Positions 9,702 through 18,304 are shown, counted from the first letter of the stretch. The stretch is 47,909 nucleotides of DNA from Bacteroidota bacterium (GCA_027621505.1 JAQCBK010000009.1:1-47909), one strand, 5' to 3'. Numbers and translations: made by a program. The notes: generated by a model from the letters alone, not told the origin.

Positions 9702-10552
9702 CACAAAACCATTTTTTCGATAGGACAAACCAAAATGTCTTCTGCCCCTGCAGCTTTCAACGCATCTATGACTTCCCAAAAAGAGGATTCGTCAATTACC
9801 GAGTGGAGAGAAGACCAACCTTCTTTGGCCAAAGGCAATACGGTAGGGCTTTTCAGTACTGGTAAGATGTTGCTTATCAGATCAATTTTATCATTGGGGG
9901 TATTCATTAAAATATATTTTGATTTTTTAGCGCGTATAACAGTTCCCAAACGAAAAAGTAATTTCTCAACAATTTGCTTTTTCTCTAGAGGTAGGCTTGG
10001 TGATTGTACCAAGACCGCTTGGGATTCAAGTATTTTAACAACTTCATTGAGGTTGTTCTTAAAAAGTGTACTGCCACTGGAAACGATATCACAAATGGCA
10101 TCAGCCAATCCAATATTGGGGGCAATCTCTACAGAACCATTGATGATGTGCAAATCAGCGGTAATCCCGTTGGCTTCCAAAAATTGATTGACGGTATTGG
10201 GATAAGAAGTGGCAATGCGTTTTCCTTCCAATTCACTTACCCCTCCAAAAGACGTTTCCTTGGGGACTGCAATTGATACTCGACATTTCGAAAAACCAAG
10301 CTTTTCCAAAACGACCAAGTCTTTTCCTTTTTCATGGATCAAATTTTCACCGATGATGGCCAAATCCACTACTCCATCCCTTAGGTATTGTGGGATATCA
10401 CCATTTCTGAGGTAAAGCACCTCCATTGGAAAATTCCTAGCGGGAGCCTTCAGCTGATCTTTTCCATTGTCAATGGAAATACCACACTTTTTGAGCATGA
10501 TCAGAGACTCTTCATTGAGCCTCCCTGATTTTTGAATCGCAATTTTTATCAT
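9701..10552 (-). CDS. hisG: ATP phosphoribosyltransferase, long form
   Basis: HisG commits PRPP and ATP to histidine synthesis and is the usual target of histidine feedback inhibition. At 283 residues it is the long form, with two periplasmic-binding-like catalytic lobes (about 1-205) and a C-terminal regulatory domain (about 210-283). It therefore should not need a HisZ partner, and none is seen here. Motifs include the N-terminal IAIQKSGRL and the VSSGSTL PRPP-binding region. It is the first structural gene of the operon. Upstream lie a His-rich leader ORF and an intrinsic terminator. Confidence 0.96.
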   Translation of the reverse strand: MIKIAIQKSGRLNEESLIMLKKCGISIDNGKDQLKAPARNFPMEVLYLRNGDIPQYLRDGVVDLAIIGENLIHEKGKDLVVLEKLGFSKCRVSIAVPKETSFGGVSELEGKRIATSYPNTVNQFLEANGITADLHIINGSVEIAPNIGLADAICDIVSSGSTLFKNNLNEVVKILESQAVLVQSPSLPLEKKQIVEKLLFRLGTVIRAKKSKYILMNTPNDKIDLISNILPVLKSPTVLPLAKEGWSSLHSVIDESSFWEVIDALKAAGAEDILVCPIEKMVL

Positions 10553-10566
10553 TGTAAATATATTTA

Positions 10567-10598
10567 TAAAAAAACCCGTTTGAAATCAAACGGGTTTT
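10567..10598 (-). terminator. Intrinsic terminator before hisG (attenuator hairpin)
   Basis: On the minus strand a perfect 12-bp stem (AAAACCCGTTTG paired with CAAACGGGTTTT) with the 4-base loop ATTT is followed directly by a run of seven T (10574-10568). It lies after the leader ORF stop and 16 bases before the hisG ATG, so transcription from the leader promoter must pass it to reach the his genes. It has the form of an attenuator, not of an ordinary end-of-operon terminator. Confidence 0.88.
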
Positions 10599-10620
10599 AA
10601 GTATGGTCAATACATTATCA

Positions 10621-10674
10621 TTACCACATTTGATGGGTCATAGATACATGTATATGATGATTCGTATTTTTCAC
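10621..10674 (-). CDS. hisL: Histidine-rich leader peptide of the his operon
   Basis: A 17-codon ORF reads MKNTNHHIHVSMTHQMW, with GTG as the apparent start and TAA at 10621-10623. Four of 17 codons are histidine (CAT codons 6, 7, 9 and 14), three of them within four codons. It lies between a his promoter box and an intrinsic terminator before hisG. That is the layout of classical attenuation, in which a ribosome stalled at His codons for lack of charged tRNA-His would prevent the terminator from forming. The function is inferred from codon content and position. The GTG start is uncertain: the frame has an upstream stop and no ATG before the His codons, and the expected transcription start is almost on the GTG, so it could be leaderless. 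Confidence 0.75.
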   Translation of the reverse strand: MKNTNHHIHVSMTHQMW

Positions 10675-10678
10675 AAGG

Positions 10679-10711
10679 CAAATATAATACTTTTTTCAAC
10701 GAGAAATCAAA
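10679..10711 (-). promoter_or_regulatory. Promoter of the his operon
   Basis: The minus strand has TATATTTG at 10679-10686 (consensus TAnnTTTG) and TTTG at 10708-10711, separated by 21 bases, within the range usual for Bacteroidota promoters. It begins right after the stop of the SPFH gene. The predicted transcription start is about 10671-10674, so the transcript would open with the leader ORF. Confidence 0.65.
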
Positions 10712-10717
10712 TCTATT

Positions 10718-11536
10718 TTATTGACCTCCTAGAATTATGGGCATGCCATCCTCTCCACTGCCAATAACAATGACCTTGGCATTGGGGGAAGTCGCTAACT
10801 CTTTGGTGGCTTCAATCCCCTTTTCTTTTAAAATCATATTGGTAATAGAAGCACTTAGAATCCTGTTAGCAGCGGCCTTACCCTCTGCATCAATTCTTTG
10901 TTTTTCGGCTTCTTGCTTCGCCTTTTCAATTCGGAATTCATACTCTAGGGCTTCTTGCTCTTGGATTAATTTTCTTTCGATACCTTCCTTGATGGCCAAG
11001 GGCAAGGAAACATCTCTTACCAAAACCGCATTGAGTTGAATGTGTTGATTTTCAACAACCTTTTGAGTTTCCTCATAGATTTCATTCTGAATGGCGTCTC
11101 TTTTGGTAGAGTACAATTGTTCGGGCGTATATCGTCCTACCACACTTCGCGCAACTGCACGGATTTGCGGAATGAGAACAATATTAACATAATTCTCGCC
11201 TTTGGTTTTGTGTAACAAACCCAATTCGTTATATACCGGTTGGTACAATACAGAGACATCGAGGGAAATTTCCAAACCGTTGGAAGACAAAACTTGCATA
11301 TTCCCTTCAAAGAATTCTTGTTGTTTTACATTATAGATATAGACCTTGTTCCAAGGCGCAATAACATGAAATCCTTCTGATAATGGAGGCTTGTCAGTGA
11401 CAACTCCACCGCCAAAAGTTTTGAACAGTACGCCTGCCTCTCCATAGCCAATATTGATGGACGATTTGGAGACAAAAATGATCAGCACAAAGGCCAATAG
11501 AATGATAGGTAATCCAATTTTGGGTAATTTTTGCAT
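10718..11536 (-). CDS. Prohibitin-family SPFH membrane protein
   Basis: This 272-residue protein has one N-terminal membrane segment (about residues 8-24, hydrophobic LPIILLAFVLIIFV), an SPFH/band-7 domain (about 28-200), and a charged coiled coil (about 190-225, rich in EAEKQRIDAEGKA). Such prohibitin or HflK/HflC-like proteins form membrane-bound oligomers that scaffold proteases or organise lipid regions. The specific partner is not shown by the sequence. It is the last gene of the lpx-efp-sucD-fabG run and precedes the his promoter. Confidence 0.85.
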   Translation of the reverse strand: MQKLPKIGLPIILLAFVLIIFVSKSSINIGYGEAGVLFKTFGGGVVTDKPPLSEGFHVIAPWNKVYIYNVKQQEFFEGNMQVLSSNGLEISLDVSVLYQPVYNELGLLHKTKGENYVNIVLIPQIRAVARSVVGRYTPEQLYSTKRDAIQNEIYEETQKVVENQHIQLNAVLVRDVSLPLAIKEGIERKLIQEQEALEYEFRIEKAKQEAEKQRIDAEGKAAANRILSASITNMILKEKGIEATKELATSPNAKVIVIGSGEDGMPIILGGQ

Positions 11537-11548
11537 AATATTATTGTT

Positions 11549-12298
11549 TTAGGTTAACATGCCTCCATCTACTTGGAGTACTTGTCCAGTTATATAGTTT
11601 GAGAAATCTGAAGCTAAAAAAACGCAGGCATTTGCAACATCCTCAGGGGTTCCCCCTCTTTTGAGAGGAATACCTTCTCTCCACTTTTGGACCACGTCCT
11701 CTGGGAGTTTTTCTGTCATTTCCGTTTCGATAAATCCAGGAGCAATCACATTACTTCTGATGTTTCTAGATCCCAACTCCAAGGCAATTGCTTTGGAAAA
11801 ACCTATGATACCGGCTTTTGATGCGGCATAATTGGATTGTCCCGCGTTACCTTTGATTCCCACAACAGAACTCATATGGATCAGAGAACCATGTCTTTGC
11901 TTGAGAAAGGTGCGTTGAATGGCTTTGGTCATATTGAAAACCGATTTGAGATTGACCTCAATGACTTGATCAAAGTCGTCCTCACCGATACGCATCAAAA
12001 GGTTGTCCTTAGTAATGCCCGCATTATTGACAAGGATATCGACGGTTTCAAATTCTTTGATGACTTCATCTACCAGTTGTTGGGCTTGATCAAAATCTGC
12101 GGCATTGCTTTGGTAGGATTTTGCTTTGATCCTTAGTGAATTGAGTTCTTTTTCCAAGTTCTGAGCCGCTTCGGTCGAGCTGCTGTAGGTAAAAGCTACA
12201 TTGCAACCATTACGGGCAAAAGCGAGTGCAATACCCCTACCGATTCCCCTAGTGGCACCGGTTATGATTGCGGTTTTGTTTTCCAATAGTTTACTCAT
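11549..12298 (-). CDS. fabG: 3-oxoacyl-[ACP] reductase
   Basis: FabG reduces 3-oxoacyl-ACP with NADPH in each round of fatty acid elongation. The 249-residue short-chain dehydrogenase has the Rossmann motif GATRGIGRGIA (about 14-24), NNAG, and the catalytic set Ser in HMSSVVG with YAASK. The C-terminus ends in QVLQVDGGM as in FabG proteins. It sits 7 bases after sucD and 12 bases before the SPFH gene. An NADH-specific variant cannot be excluded from sequence alone. Confidence 0.92.
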   Translation of the reverse strand: MSKLLENKTAIITGATRGIGRGIALAFARNGCNVAFTYSSSTEAAQNLEKELNSLRIKAKSYQSNAADFDQAQQLVDEVIKEFETVDILVNNAGITKDNLLMRIGEDDFDQVIEVNLKSVFNMTKAIQRTFLKQRHGSLIHMSSVVGIKGNAGQSNYAASKAGIIGFSKAIALELGSRNIRSNVIAPGFIETEMTEKLPEDVVQKWREGIPLKRGGTPEDVANACVFLASDFSNYITGQVLQVDGGMLT

Positions 12299-12305
12299 AA
12301 ATAAA

Positions 12306-13178
12306 TTATGATAAGACTTGAGCTACTTTTCTTCCAATATCGGCTGGGGAGTCAACGATGTGAATGCCACATGAACTCATGATTCTTTTTTTGGCTTGAG
12401 CGGTATCATCTGCACCGCCAACAATGGCACCAGCATGTCCCATGGTTCTTCCTTTGGGAGCGGTTTCTCCTGCGATAAAGCCAATGACTGGCTTGGCATT
12501 GCCATTTTCTTTAATCCATAAAGCAGCATCCGATTCCAATTGTCCTCCAATTTCACCAATGACAACAATAGCCTCTGTTTCGGGGTCATTCATGAACAAC
12601 TCCACTGCATCTCTGGTAGTGGTTCCAATGATGGGATCTCCTCCTATACCTATGGCTGTACTAATTCCCAGCCCCACTTTGACTACCTGATCGGCAGCTT
12701 CATAGGTGAGTGTTCCCGATTTGGAAACAATTCCAACTTTGCCTTTTTTGAAAACGAATCCAGGCATGATACCGACTTTGGCTTCTTCCGGAGTGATCAC
12801 ACCGGGGCAATTCGGACCGATAAGAGTACAATTTCTTTTCTTGATGTAATCAGATACTTTGGTCATATCGGCAACAGGTATTCCTTCAGTAATGGCAATG
12901 ATGACCTCGATTCCAGCTTCGGCAGCTTCCATGATGGCATCGGCGGCAAATGCAGGAGGAACAAAAATAATAGAAGTGTCTGCATTTTCCTCTTTAACAG
13001 CTTGGGCTACAGAATTAAAAACGGGCCTATCCAAATGCGTTTGTCCTCCCTTTCCTGGAGTTACACCACCCACTACTTGGCTTCCATAAGCGATCATTTG
13101 CTCTGCGTGGAAAGTACCCTCGCTTCCAGTAAATCCTTGTACAATTATTCTCGAATCCTTGTTAACCAATACACTCAT
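12306..13178 (-). CDS. sucD: Succinyl-CoA synthetase alpha subunit
   Basis: SucD, with the beta subunit SucC (not in this window), interconverts succinyl-CoA and succinate in the TCA cycle with formation of ATP or GTP. The 290-residue protein has the CoA-binding N-terminal domain ([13 protein letters not shown]) and the phosphohistidine region [13 protein letters not shown] near the C-terminus. Separation of sucD from sucC, with sucD next to fabG and efp, is an arrangement I recall from flavobacteria. The 64-base gap to efp may hold a promoter but no exact TAnnTTTG is present. Confidence 0.96.
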   Translation of the reverse strand: MSVLVNKDSRIIVQGFTGSEGTFHAEQMIAYGSQVVGGVTPGKGGQTHLDRPVFNSVAQAVKEENADTSIIFVPPAFAADAIMEAAEAGIEVIIAITEGIPVADMTKVSDYIKKRNCTLIGPNCPGVITPEEAKVGIMPGFVFKKGKVGIVSKSGTLTYEAADQVVKVGLGISTAIGIGGDPIIGTTTRDAVELFMNDPETEAIVVIGEIGGQLESDAALWIKENGNAKPVIGFIAGETAPKGRTMGHAGAIVGGADDTAQAKKRIMSSCGIHIVDSPADIGRKVAQVLS

Positions 13179-13242
13179 TTGTACTTTATTGTTTTTGTAA
13201 AATTAAGTTTTTTAAAAAGGTTGAAAGACAAATATTATATTA

Positions 13243-13806
13243 TTATTTGATTCTTTCTTGATAATTTCCTTTGTCGGTATCTACCTTTATTTTGTCTCCT
13301 TCGTTGATAAATAAAGGAACATTTATTTTTGCACCTGTTTCAACAGTTGCTGGCTTGGTCGCATTGGTTGCTGTATTGCCTTTTACACCGGGTTCTGTAT
13401 GAATCACTTCCAAAATCACACTGGCAGGCATGTCTACTGAAAGGGGTAAGCCATCCTCAGTATTGATTGAAATACTTACAATTTCACCTTCTTTCATCAG
13501 TTCCGGGTTGTCGATAGAGTTTTTGTTGACAATGATTTGGTTGTAATCATCAACATTCATAAAGTTATAATCGTCACCATCATTGTACAAAAATTGATAT
13601 TTATTGGTCTCTACTCGAATATCTTCAATTTTATGACCAGCGGAAAAAGTATTGTCCACCACTTTTCCAGTCGTAACGCTTTTGAGCTTTGTTCGAACGA
13701 AGGCAGGCCCTTTTCCGGGTTTAACGTGAAGAAATTCGACAACTTTATAAATGTCGTTACTGAGCTTGATACAGAGTCCTTTTCTGATGTCTGAGGTTGT
13801 TGCCAT
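13243..13806 (-). CDS. efp: Elongation factor P
   Basis: EF-P binds ribosomes stalled on polyproline stretches and promotes peptide-bond formation. The 187-residue protein has three beta-barrel domains, with the tip loop HVKPGKGPAFVRTK placing lysine at about residue 32. A tip lysine is the position modified in EpmA/EpmB systems, but no modifying enzyme is visible here. It lies 6 bases after lpxA in the same operon. Confidence 0.96.
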   Translation of the reverse strand: MATTSDIRKGLCIKLSNDIYKVVEFLHVKPGKGPAFVRTKLKSVTTGKVVDNTFSAGHKIEDIRVETNKYQFLYNDGDDYNFMNVDDYNQIIVNKNSIDNPELMKEGEIVSISINTEDGLPLSVDMPASVILEVIHTEPGVKGNTATNATKPATVETGAKINVPLFINEGDKIKVDTDKGNYQERIK

Positions 13807-13812
13807 TGTGGT

Positions 13813-14598
13813 TTAGCTTTTTTGAAAATAGCCTTTCATAATCCCCCTTTGGGAGTTTCTTATGAATTGTAAAATTTCATCTCTTTCTGGAGACGCAATC
13901 ATTTCAGCTTCAATAATGTCTGTTGCCTGACTGTTGTTCATTTTTTTTTGGTAGAGCGTTCTGTAGATGTTTTGAATCTCGGTGATTTTATTAGAACTAA
14001 ACCCTCTTCTTCTCAATCCAACAGAATTGATTCCAACATAGGAAAGAGGCTCTCTAGCCGCTTTAACATAGGGAGGAACGTCTTTTCTGACCAGTGATCC
14101 CCCTGCAATAAAAGCATGATCCCCTATGGTAGAAAACTGATGGACAGCCACCAATCCTGCCAATATTACATAATTCCCAATGGTGATATGACCCGCGAGG
14201 GTACTGTTGTTTGAAAAAATACAATTGTCCCCTACAAAACAGTCGTGAGCAACATGACAATAAGCCATGATCAAACAATTGTTACCAATTTTGGTCAATT
14301 GTCGATCAGAGGTACCCCTATTGATGGTAACACACTCTCTGATAGTGGTATTATCTCCTATAACTGCAAGGGTATCTTCCCCGTTAAATTTTAAATCTTG
14401 AGGAACCGCGGCAATTACTGCTCCAGGAAAGATATTGCAGTTTTTTCCAATCCGAGCGCCTTCCATGATAGTAACATTGGAACCAATCCAGGTACCCTCT
14501 CCGATTTCTACATTGTTGTCGATTGTTGTAAAAGGCTCAATCACAACATTCTTGGCTACTTTAGCTTCGGGATGGATATAAGCAAGGGGTTGTTTCAT
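13813..14598 (-). CDS. lpxA: UDP-GlcNAc acyltransferase
   Basis: LpxA adds the first 3-hydroxyacyl chain to UDP-GlcNAc, the first step of lipid A synthesis. The 261-residue protein shows left-handed beta-helix hexapeptide repeats through about residues 10-190 and a helical C-terminal domain. The AYCHVAHDCxVGDN region holds the catalytic histidine. It follows lpxC-fabZ by 4 bases and precedes efp by 6 bases. Confidence 0.96.
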   Translation of the reverse strand: MKQPLAYIHPEAKVAKNVVIEPFTTIDNNVEIGEGTWIGSNVTIMEGARIGKNCNIFPGAVIAAVPQDLKFNGEDTLAVIGDNTTIRECVTINRGTSDRQLTKIGNNCLIMAYCHVAHDCFVGDNCIFSNNSTLAGHITIGNYVILAGLVAVHQFSTIGDHAFIAGGSLVRKDVPPYVKAAREPLSYVGINSVGLRRRGFSSNKITEIQNIYRTLYQKKMNNSQATDIIEAEMIASPERDEILQFIRNSQRGIMKGYFQKS

Positions 14599-14602
14599 TG
14601 TA

Positions 14603-16003
14603 TTAGTTACGTTTGATGATTTGTGCCATAAGTTCTCCTTCGGTCATCAAGTTACCATTGGCAAATATCATACCTTTCATATGACAAATACCTCTTCTGA
14701 TGGGTGAAATTAAATCCAGTTTAAAAATCAATGTATCTCCAGGCTTTACGGGTCTTTTGAATTTAACATTGTCCATTTTCATAAAGAGTGTTAGGTAGTT
14801 TTCGGGATCTGGAACCGTATTGAGTAACAAAACCCCTCCCGCTTGCGCCATGGCTTCAATTTGCAAAACCCCTGGCATTACAGGTGCGCCAGGAAAATGA
14901 CCAACAAAGAAAGGTTCGTTCATGGTGACGTTCTTCAAACCGATCACATGATGATCAGATAATTCGAAAATTTTATCGACGAGCAAAAACGGGGGACGGT
15001 GTGGCAACATTTTGATAATGTCGTTTGTATCCATTAATGGTTCTGCATTGATGTCCACTTTTGGGGCGTTATGGCGTCTTTCTTGTTTAATGATTTGAGA
15101 AAGTTTCCTCGAAAAATCAGCATTGACCTTGTGACCGGGTTTATGTGCAAAAACTTTGCCTCTAATGGGCATCCCTACCAAAGCCAAATCACCAATTACA
15201 TCCAACAACTTGTGTCTCGCAGCCTCATTGGAAAAATGAAGGCTCAGGTTGTCCAATATTCCATTAGGTTTGACAGAAATATTATCTTTCCCAAAAGCTT
15301 CTTTCAGTCTATCCATGTTGCTCTCAGATAAAGGTTTGTCAACATAGACTATGGCGTTGTTGAGATCTCCCCCCTTGATTAGTCCATTTTCCAAAAGCAT
15401 TTCAAGCTCGTGCAAAAAGCTGAAAGTTCTGGAAGGAGCAATTTTATCTTTGAATTCCTCTAAACCTTCAATGGAGGCATTTTGTGTTCCTAAGACTTTG
15501 GTTTCAAAATCGACCATGGTGGTCACTTGATATTTATCCGAAGGAATCAAAGTAATTTCACTTCCACTGACCTCATCCCTGTATGAAATGAGTTCAGTTA
15601 CCACATACTCTTCTTTATTTTTTTTTTGTTTTTTGATTCCGACTGATTCTATTGCTTCTACAAAATACTTTGAAGATCCATCCATAATTGGCGATTCTGC
15701 CGAAGTGAGTTCAATGATGCAATTGTCAACTCCCATACCCACCAAAGAGGCCAATACGTGTTCTGTGGTTTGAATTTTAACACCATCTTTTTCGAGATTG
15801 GTTCCGCGATCTGTATTGGCAACAAATTGAATGTCAGCAGGAATACGAACATTAGGGTTCAAGTCCGTTCTTACAAAAACGAATCCTGAATCTTCTGGGG
15901 CAGGTTTGAATGTAAGCTGAACGGGGATACCGGTATGAAGGCCAACACCATCGAGAGTGACTTTGTCATTTAGCGTGGTTTGAAGTATTTTGTTTTTGGT
16001 CAT
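14603..16003 (-). CDS. lpxC/fabZ: LpxC-FabZ fusion (lipid A deacetylase / hydroxyacyl-ACP dehydratase)
   Basis: This is a two-enzyme fusion of 466 residues. Residues 1 to about 310 are LpxC, the zinc UDP-3-O-acyl-GlcNAc deacetylase that commits carbon to lipid A. Its ligands are His82, His264 and Asp268, with general acid His291 in HKPGHK. Residues from about 320 to 466 are FabZ, the beta-hydroxyacyl-ACP dehydratase of fatty acid synthesis, with PHRPPFLLVDKI, catalytic His369 in GHFPGAPVMPGV and Glu383. The fusion is a standard Bacteroidota form. It joins two activities that compete for 3-hydroxyacyl-ACP. Its start overlaps lpxD by 4 bases. Confidence 0.96.
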   Translation of the reverse strand: MTKNKILQTTLNDKVTLDGVGLHTGIPVQLTFKPAPEDSGFVFVRTDLNPNVRIPADIQFVANTDRGTNLEKDGVKIQTTEHVLASLVGMGVDNCIIELTSAESPIMDGSSKYFVEAIESVGIKKQKKNKEEYVVTELISYRDEVSGSEITLIPSDKYQVTTMVDFETKVLGTQNASIEGLEEFKDKIAPSRTFSFLHELEMLLENGLIKGGDLNNAIVYVDKPLSESNMDRLKEAFGKDNISVKPNGILDNLSLHFSNEAARHKLLDVIGDLALVGMPIRGKVFAHKPGHKVNADFSRKLSQIIKQERRHNAPKVDINAEPLMDTNDIIKMLPHRPPFLLVDKIFELSDHHVIGLKNVTMNEPFFVGHFPGAPVMPGVLQIEAMAQAGGVLLLNTVPDPENYLTLFMKMDNVKFKRPVKPGDTLIFKLDLISPIRRGICHMKGMIFANGNLMTEGELMAQIIKRN

Positions 16004-17022
16004 AGGTCAAGTTTCTTAATGATTCGGTTCATTTCTTTAACGAGTTTGGGTAAATTTTTAAAATAAACATAGGATTTATTGTAGGCGTTGTAGGAAAAGG
16101 CAGGGGTTCCTTGAATGATTTGATCTTCTTTGATACTGCTGATGACTCCCGATTGCCCCTGTATTTTAACGTTGTCTCCAATGGTAATGTGACCTATAAT
16201 GCCAACTTGTCCGCCAATAACACAGTTTTTCCCAATTTTAGAAGAACCTGCAATGCCTGTCTGTGCTGCAATGACGGTGTTCTCTCCTATTTCAACATTA
16301 TGAGCTATTTGAATTTGATTGTCGAGCTTAACACCATTGCCAATTGAAGTCACTCCCAAAGTAGCTCTATCTATGGTAGAGTTTGATCCCACATCAACAT
16401 AATCACCAAGCACCACAATACCCGTTTGAGGTATTTTTTTGTAATTCCCGTTTTCCTGAGGCACAAAACCAAACCCGTCTGAACCAATCACAGCACCACT
16501 GTGAATCACACAATTTTTACCGATGATGGTGTCGTCTAAAATTTTAGCCCCTGCAAAAATAATGGTGCCCTCTCCAATAGAAACATTATTGCCAATGAAG
16601 ACCTGCGGAAAAATCTTTACATTATCGGATATTTCTGTATTTTCCTCTATACAACTCATATGACCGACATAGCAATTTTCCCCCAATTGAACAGAAGAAT
16701 CAATGAAAGTCGTTTTGGCAATCCCTATTTTACTGGTCTTGACTTTGTTGTAATAATCCAACAAAACCGAGAAAGAATCATAGGCATTGGATACCCTTAC
16801 TAGGGTGGTGGAGAGATCGTTATCGGGGACAAAATCTTTATTCACAATCGTTACCGAGGCTTGGGTTTTGTATATGAATGGGGTGTATTTTGGATTGGAT
16901 AGAAATGTCAGTGATCCTTTTTGGGCATCTTCAATCTTAGAAAGTTTAAATACCTCTGCATTGGGATCTCCCTCAACAGTTCCTTCTAATTGAGTAGCAA
17001 TTTGTTGGGCTGTAAATTTCAT
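16000..17022 (-). CDS. lpxD: UDP-3-O-acylglucosamine N-acyltransferase
   Basis: LpxD adds the second 3-hydroxyacyl chain in lipid A synthesis. The 340-residue protein has an N-terminal uridine-binding domain (about 1-100, with GDPNAEV and FLSNPKY), then hexapeptide repeats (about 105-300) with the catalytic-region sequence IAHNVEIGEN and HSGAVIGSDGFGF. It lies 19 bases after the HD gene and overlaps lpxC by 4 bases. Together, lpxD, lpxC and lpxA cover three consecutive early lipid A activities. Confidence 0.96.
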   Translation of the reverse strand: MKFTAQQIATQLEGTVEGDPNAEVFKLSKIEDAQKGSLTFLSNPKYTPFIYKTQASVTIVNKDFVPDNDLSTTLVRVSNAYDSFSVLLDYYNKVKTSKIGIAKTTFIDSSVQLGENCYVGHMSCIEENTEISDNVKIFPQVFIGNNVSIGEGTIIFAGAKILDDTIIGKNCVIHSGAVIGSDGFGFVPQENGNYKKIPQTGIVVLGDYVDVGSNSTIDRATLGVTSIGNGVKLDNQIQIAHNVEIGENTVIAAQTGIAGSSKIGKNCVIGGQVGIIGHITIGDNVKIQGQSGVISSIKEDQIIQGTPAFSYNAYNKSYVYFKNLPKLVKEMNRIIKKLDL

Positions 17023-17041
17023 TGTTGCAAAAATATAAAAT

Positions 17042-18271
17042 TTAAGTTAGATGTCTGTTTCTGGGAAAACATAAAAAATACTTTTGCTGGACGCTGGAGA
17101 GTTCTTCTGCATAAAAAAAAGGATCGACCTCCTGCAGCTCCCTCAGCTTCCCCTTCTTGGTTTTGATGAGGATTTTTTTGTCTTGGGGCACATAGGTCTG
17201 GTTAGAAATGGTTCCTGAAAAAACAAAATATTTAAAATCCTCAGGAGAAATGCCATGCGCCTCCAAGCGCTGATATTTTTTTTCAACCCATTCTGCTTCA
17301 AAGGGTTGATCTTGTACTTTTACTTTTGGCAAGTCTCTGTTGATCATCATTTTAGACATTTTGGAGAGGACTGAATCTTCATGGGAATGCCATGATTTTA
17401 ATCCTTGTATGATGTCTGAGTCATCCAACTGCAAAAACATTTCAAGCTTCTCACGGATGGAAATACCGTTCAGGTCATTTCGGGACAGAAAATAGCGCAA
17501 GGGTGGTGAGGCCTCTGGAGCTGAAGCATTGAGATAACAGTATCTTGCTCGCTCCAAAACTCGAGTCAAAAGAAATTCTGCACAGAGGCTGGTTTTATGG
17601 AGGTAAACTTGCCAATACATCAACCTTCTCGCCATTAAAAACTTTTCTATAGAGTAAAGACTTTTTTCTTCAAATGCCAATTGATCGTCTACCACCACCA
17701 TCATCTCAATGATGCGCTTGCTGTTGATATTTCCCTCTGTTGCTCCAGAATAAAAACTGTCCCTTTTTAGGTAATCCATTCGATCCAAATCGATCTGCCC
17801 AACAATGAGTTGATGCATGAATTTTCTGGGATAAGTATTGGTAAAAATGGAAATGGCCAAATCCAAAGCCCCTCCAAACTCCCTGCTGAGCATTTTCATC
17901 ACCTCTAAAGAAATTTCTTCATGCATCCAATGGCTCGCCAATAGTGCTTCAGTGGTATGTGAGAAAGGTCCGTGGCCAATATCGTGAAGCAATATTGCCA
18001 ACTGCAGTGCTTCCTCTTCCTCTGGGCTAACATTAACCCCCTTTTTCTTTAAGACTTCAATCACCTCATACATCAAATGCATGGCTCCCAATGCGTGTTC
18101 AAATCGGGTGTGATGGGCTCCAGGATATACATAGTACGAAAAGCCCATTTGTGAAATTCTCCTCAAACGCTGAAACCAAGGATGAGCAATAACATCAAAA
18201 ATTAATGGGGAGCGGATACCAATAAATCCGTAAATTGGATCGTTTAAAAGGGTGACCTTTTTTGTTTTCAA
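17042..18271 (-). CDS. HD-domain phosphohydrolase
   Basis: This cytoplasmic HD-superfamily protein has the metal-site residues in HTRFEHALG and LLHDIGHGPFSH (His and HisAsp pair), followed by a distal Asp in LDRMDYL. It resembles the dNTP triphosphohydrolase/YwfO-like branch, so nucleotide phosphohydrolysis is likely but the substrate is unknown. An ATG at 18301 is in frame, but it lies only 3 bases from the divergent porX ATG and overlaps a TATCTTTG promoter box. I therefore prefer the TTG at 18271, which gives 409 residues beginning LKTKKVTLLNDPIYGF, matching the usual family N-terminus. Confidence 0.85.
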   Translation of the reverse strand: MKTKKVTLLNDPIYGFIGIRSPLIFDVIAHPWFQRLRRISQMGFSYYVYPGAHHTRFEHALGAMHLMYEVIEVLKKKGVNVSPEEEEALQLAILLHDIGHGPFSHTTEALLASHWMHEEISLEVMKMLSREFGGALDLAISIFTNTYPRKFMHQLIVGQIDLDRMDYLKRDSFYSGATEGNINSKRIIEMMVVVDDQLAFEEKSLYSIEKFLMARRLMYWQVYLHKTSLCAEFLLTRVLERARYCYLNASAPEASPPLRYFLSRNDLNGISIREKLEMFLQLDDSDIIQGLKSWHSHEDSVLSKMSKMMINRDLPKVKVQDQPFEAEWVEKKYQRLEAHGISPEDFKYFVFSGTISNQTYVPQDKKILIKTKKGKLRELQEVDPFFYAEELSSVQQKYFLCFPRNRHLT

Positions 18272-18288
18272 TGGTTTAAATCTTACTG

Positions 18289-18296
18289 CAAAGATA
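18289..18296 (-). promoter_or_regulatory. Promoter box for HD-lpx-efp-sucD-fabG operon
   Basis: TATCTTTG on the minus strand matches TAnnTTTG exactly and would start transcription near 18283. It overlaps the in-frame ATG at 18301, which supports translation from the TTG at 18271. No TTG is found at the ideal upstream distance (the nearest leaves 15 bases). Confidence 0.5.
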
Positions 18297-18304
18297 TACA
18301 TAAT

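Noticed and set aside
8412-9779. Longer hisD start at 9779 and longer hisC start at 8494
   Set aside because: The extra residues are shadows of the preceding genes. The shorter starts restore the 1-base and 8-base overlaps usual in this operon and the family lengths.
10567-10598. Simple terminator of the SPFH gene
   Set aside because: A promoter and a His-rich ORF lie between the SPFH stop and the hairpin, so the hairpin belongs to the his leader. Some read-through termination of upstream transcripts is still possible.
12540-13250. A 236-codon open frame on the plus strand opposite sucD
   Set aside because: It lies entirely antisense to a well-recognised SucD, has low-complexity residues and no family resemblance. 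It is a shadow of the sucD codon bias.
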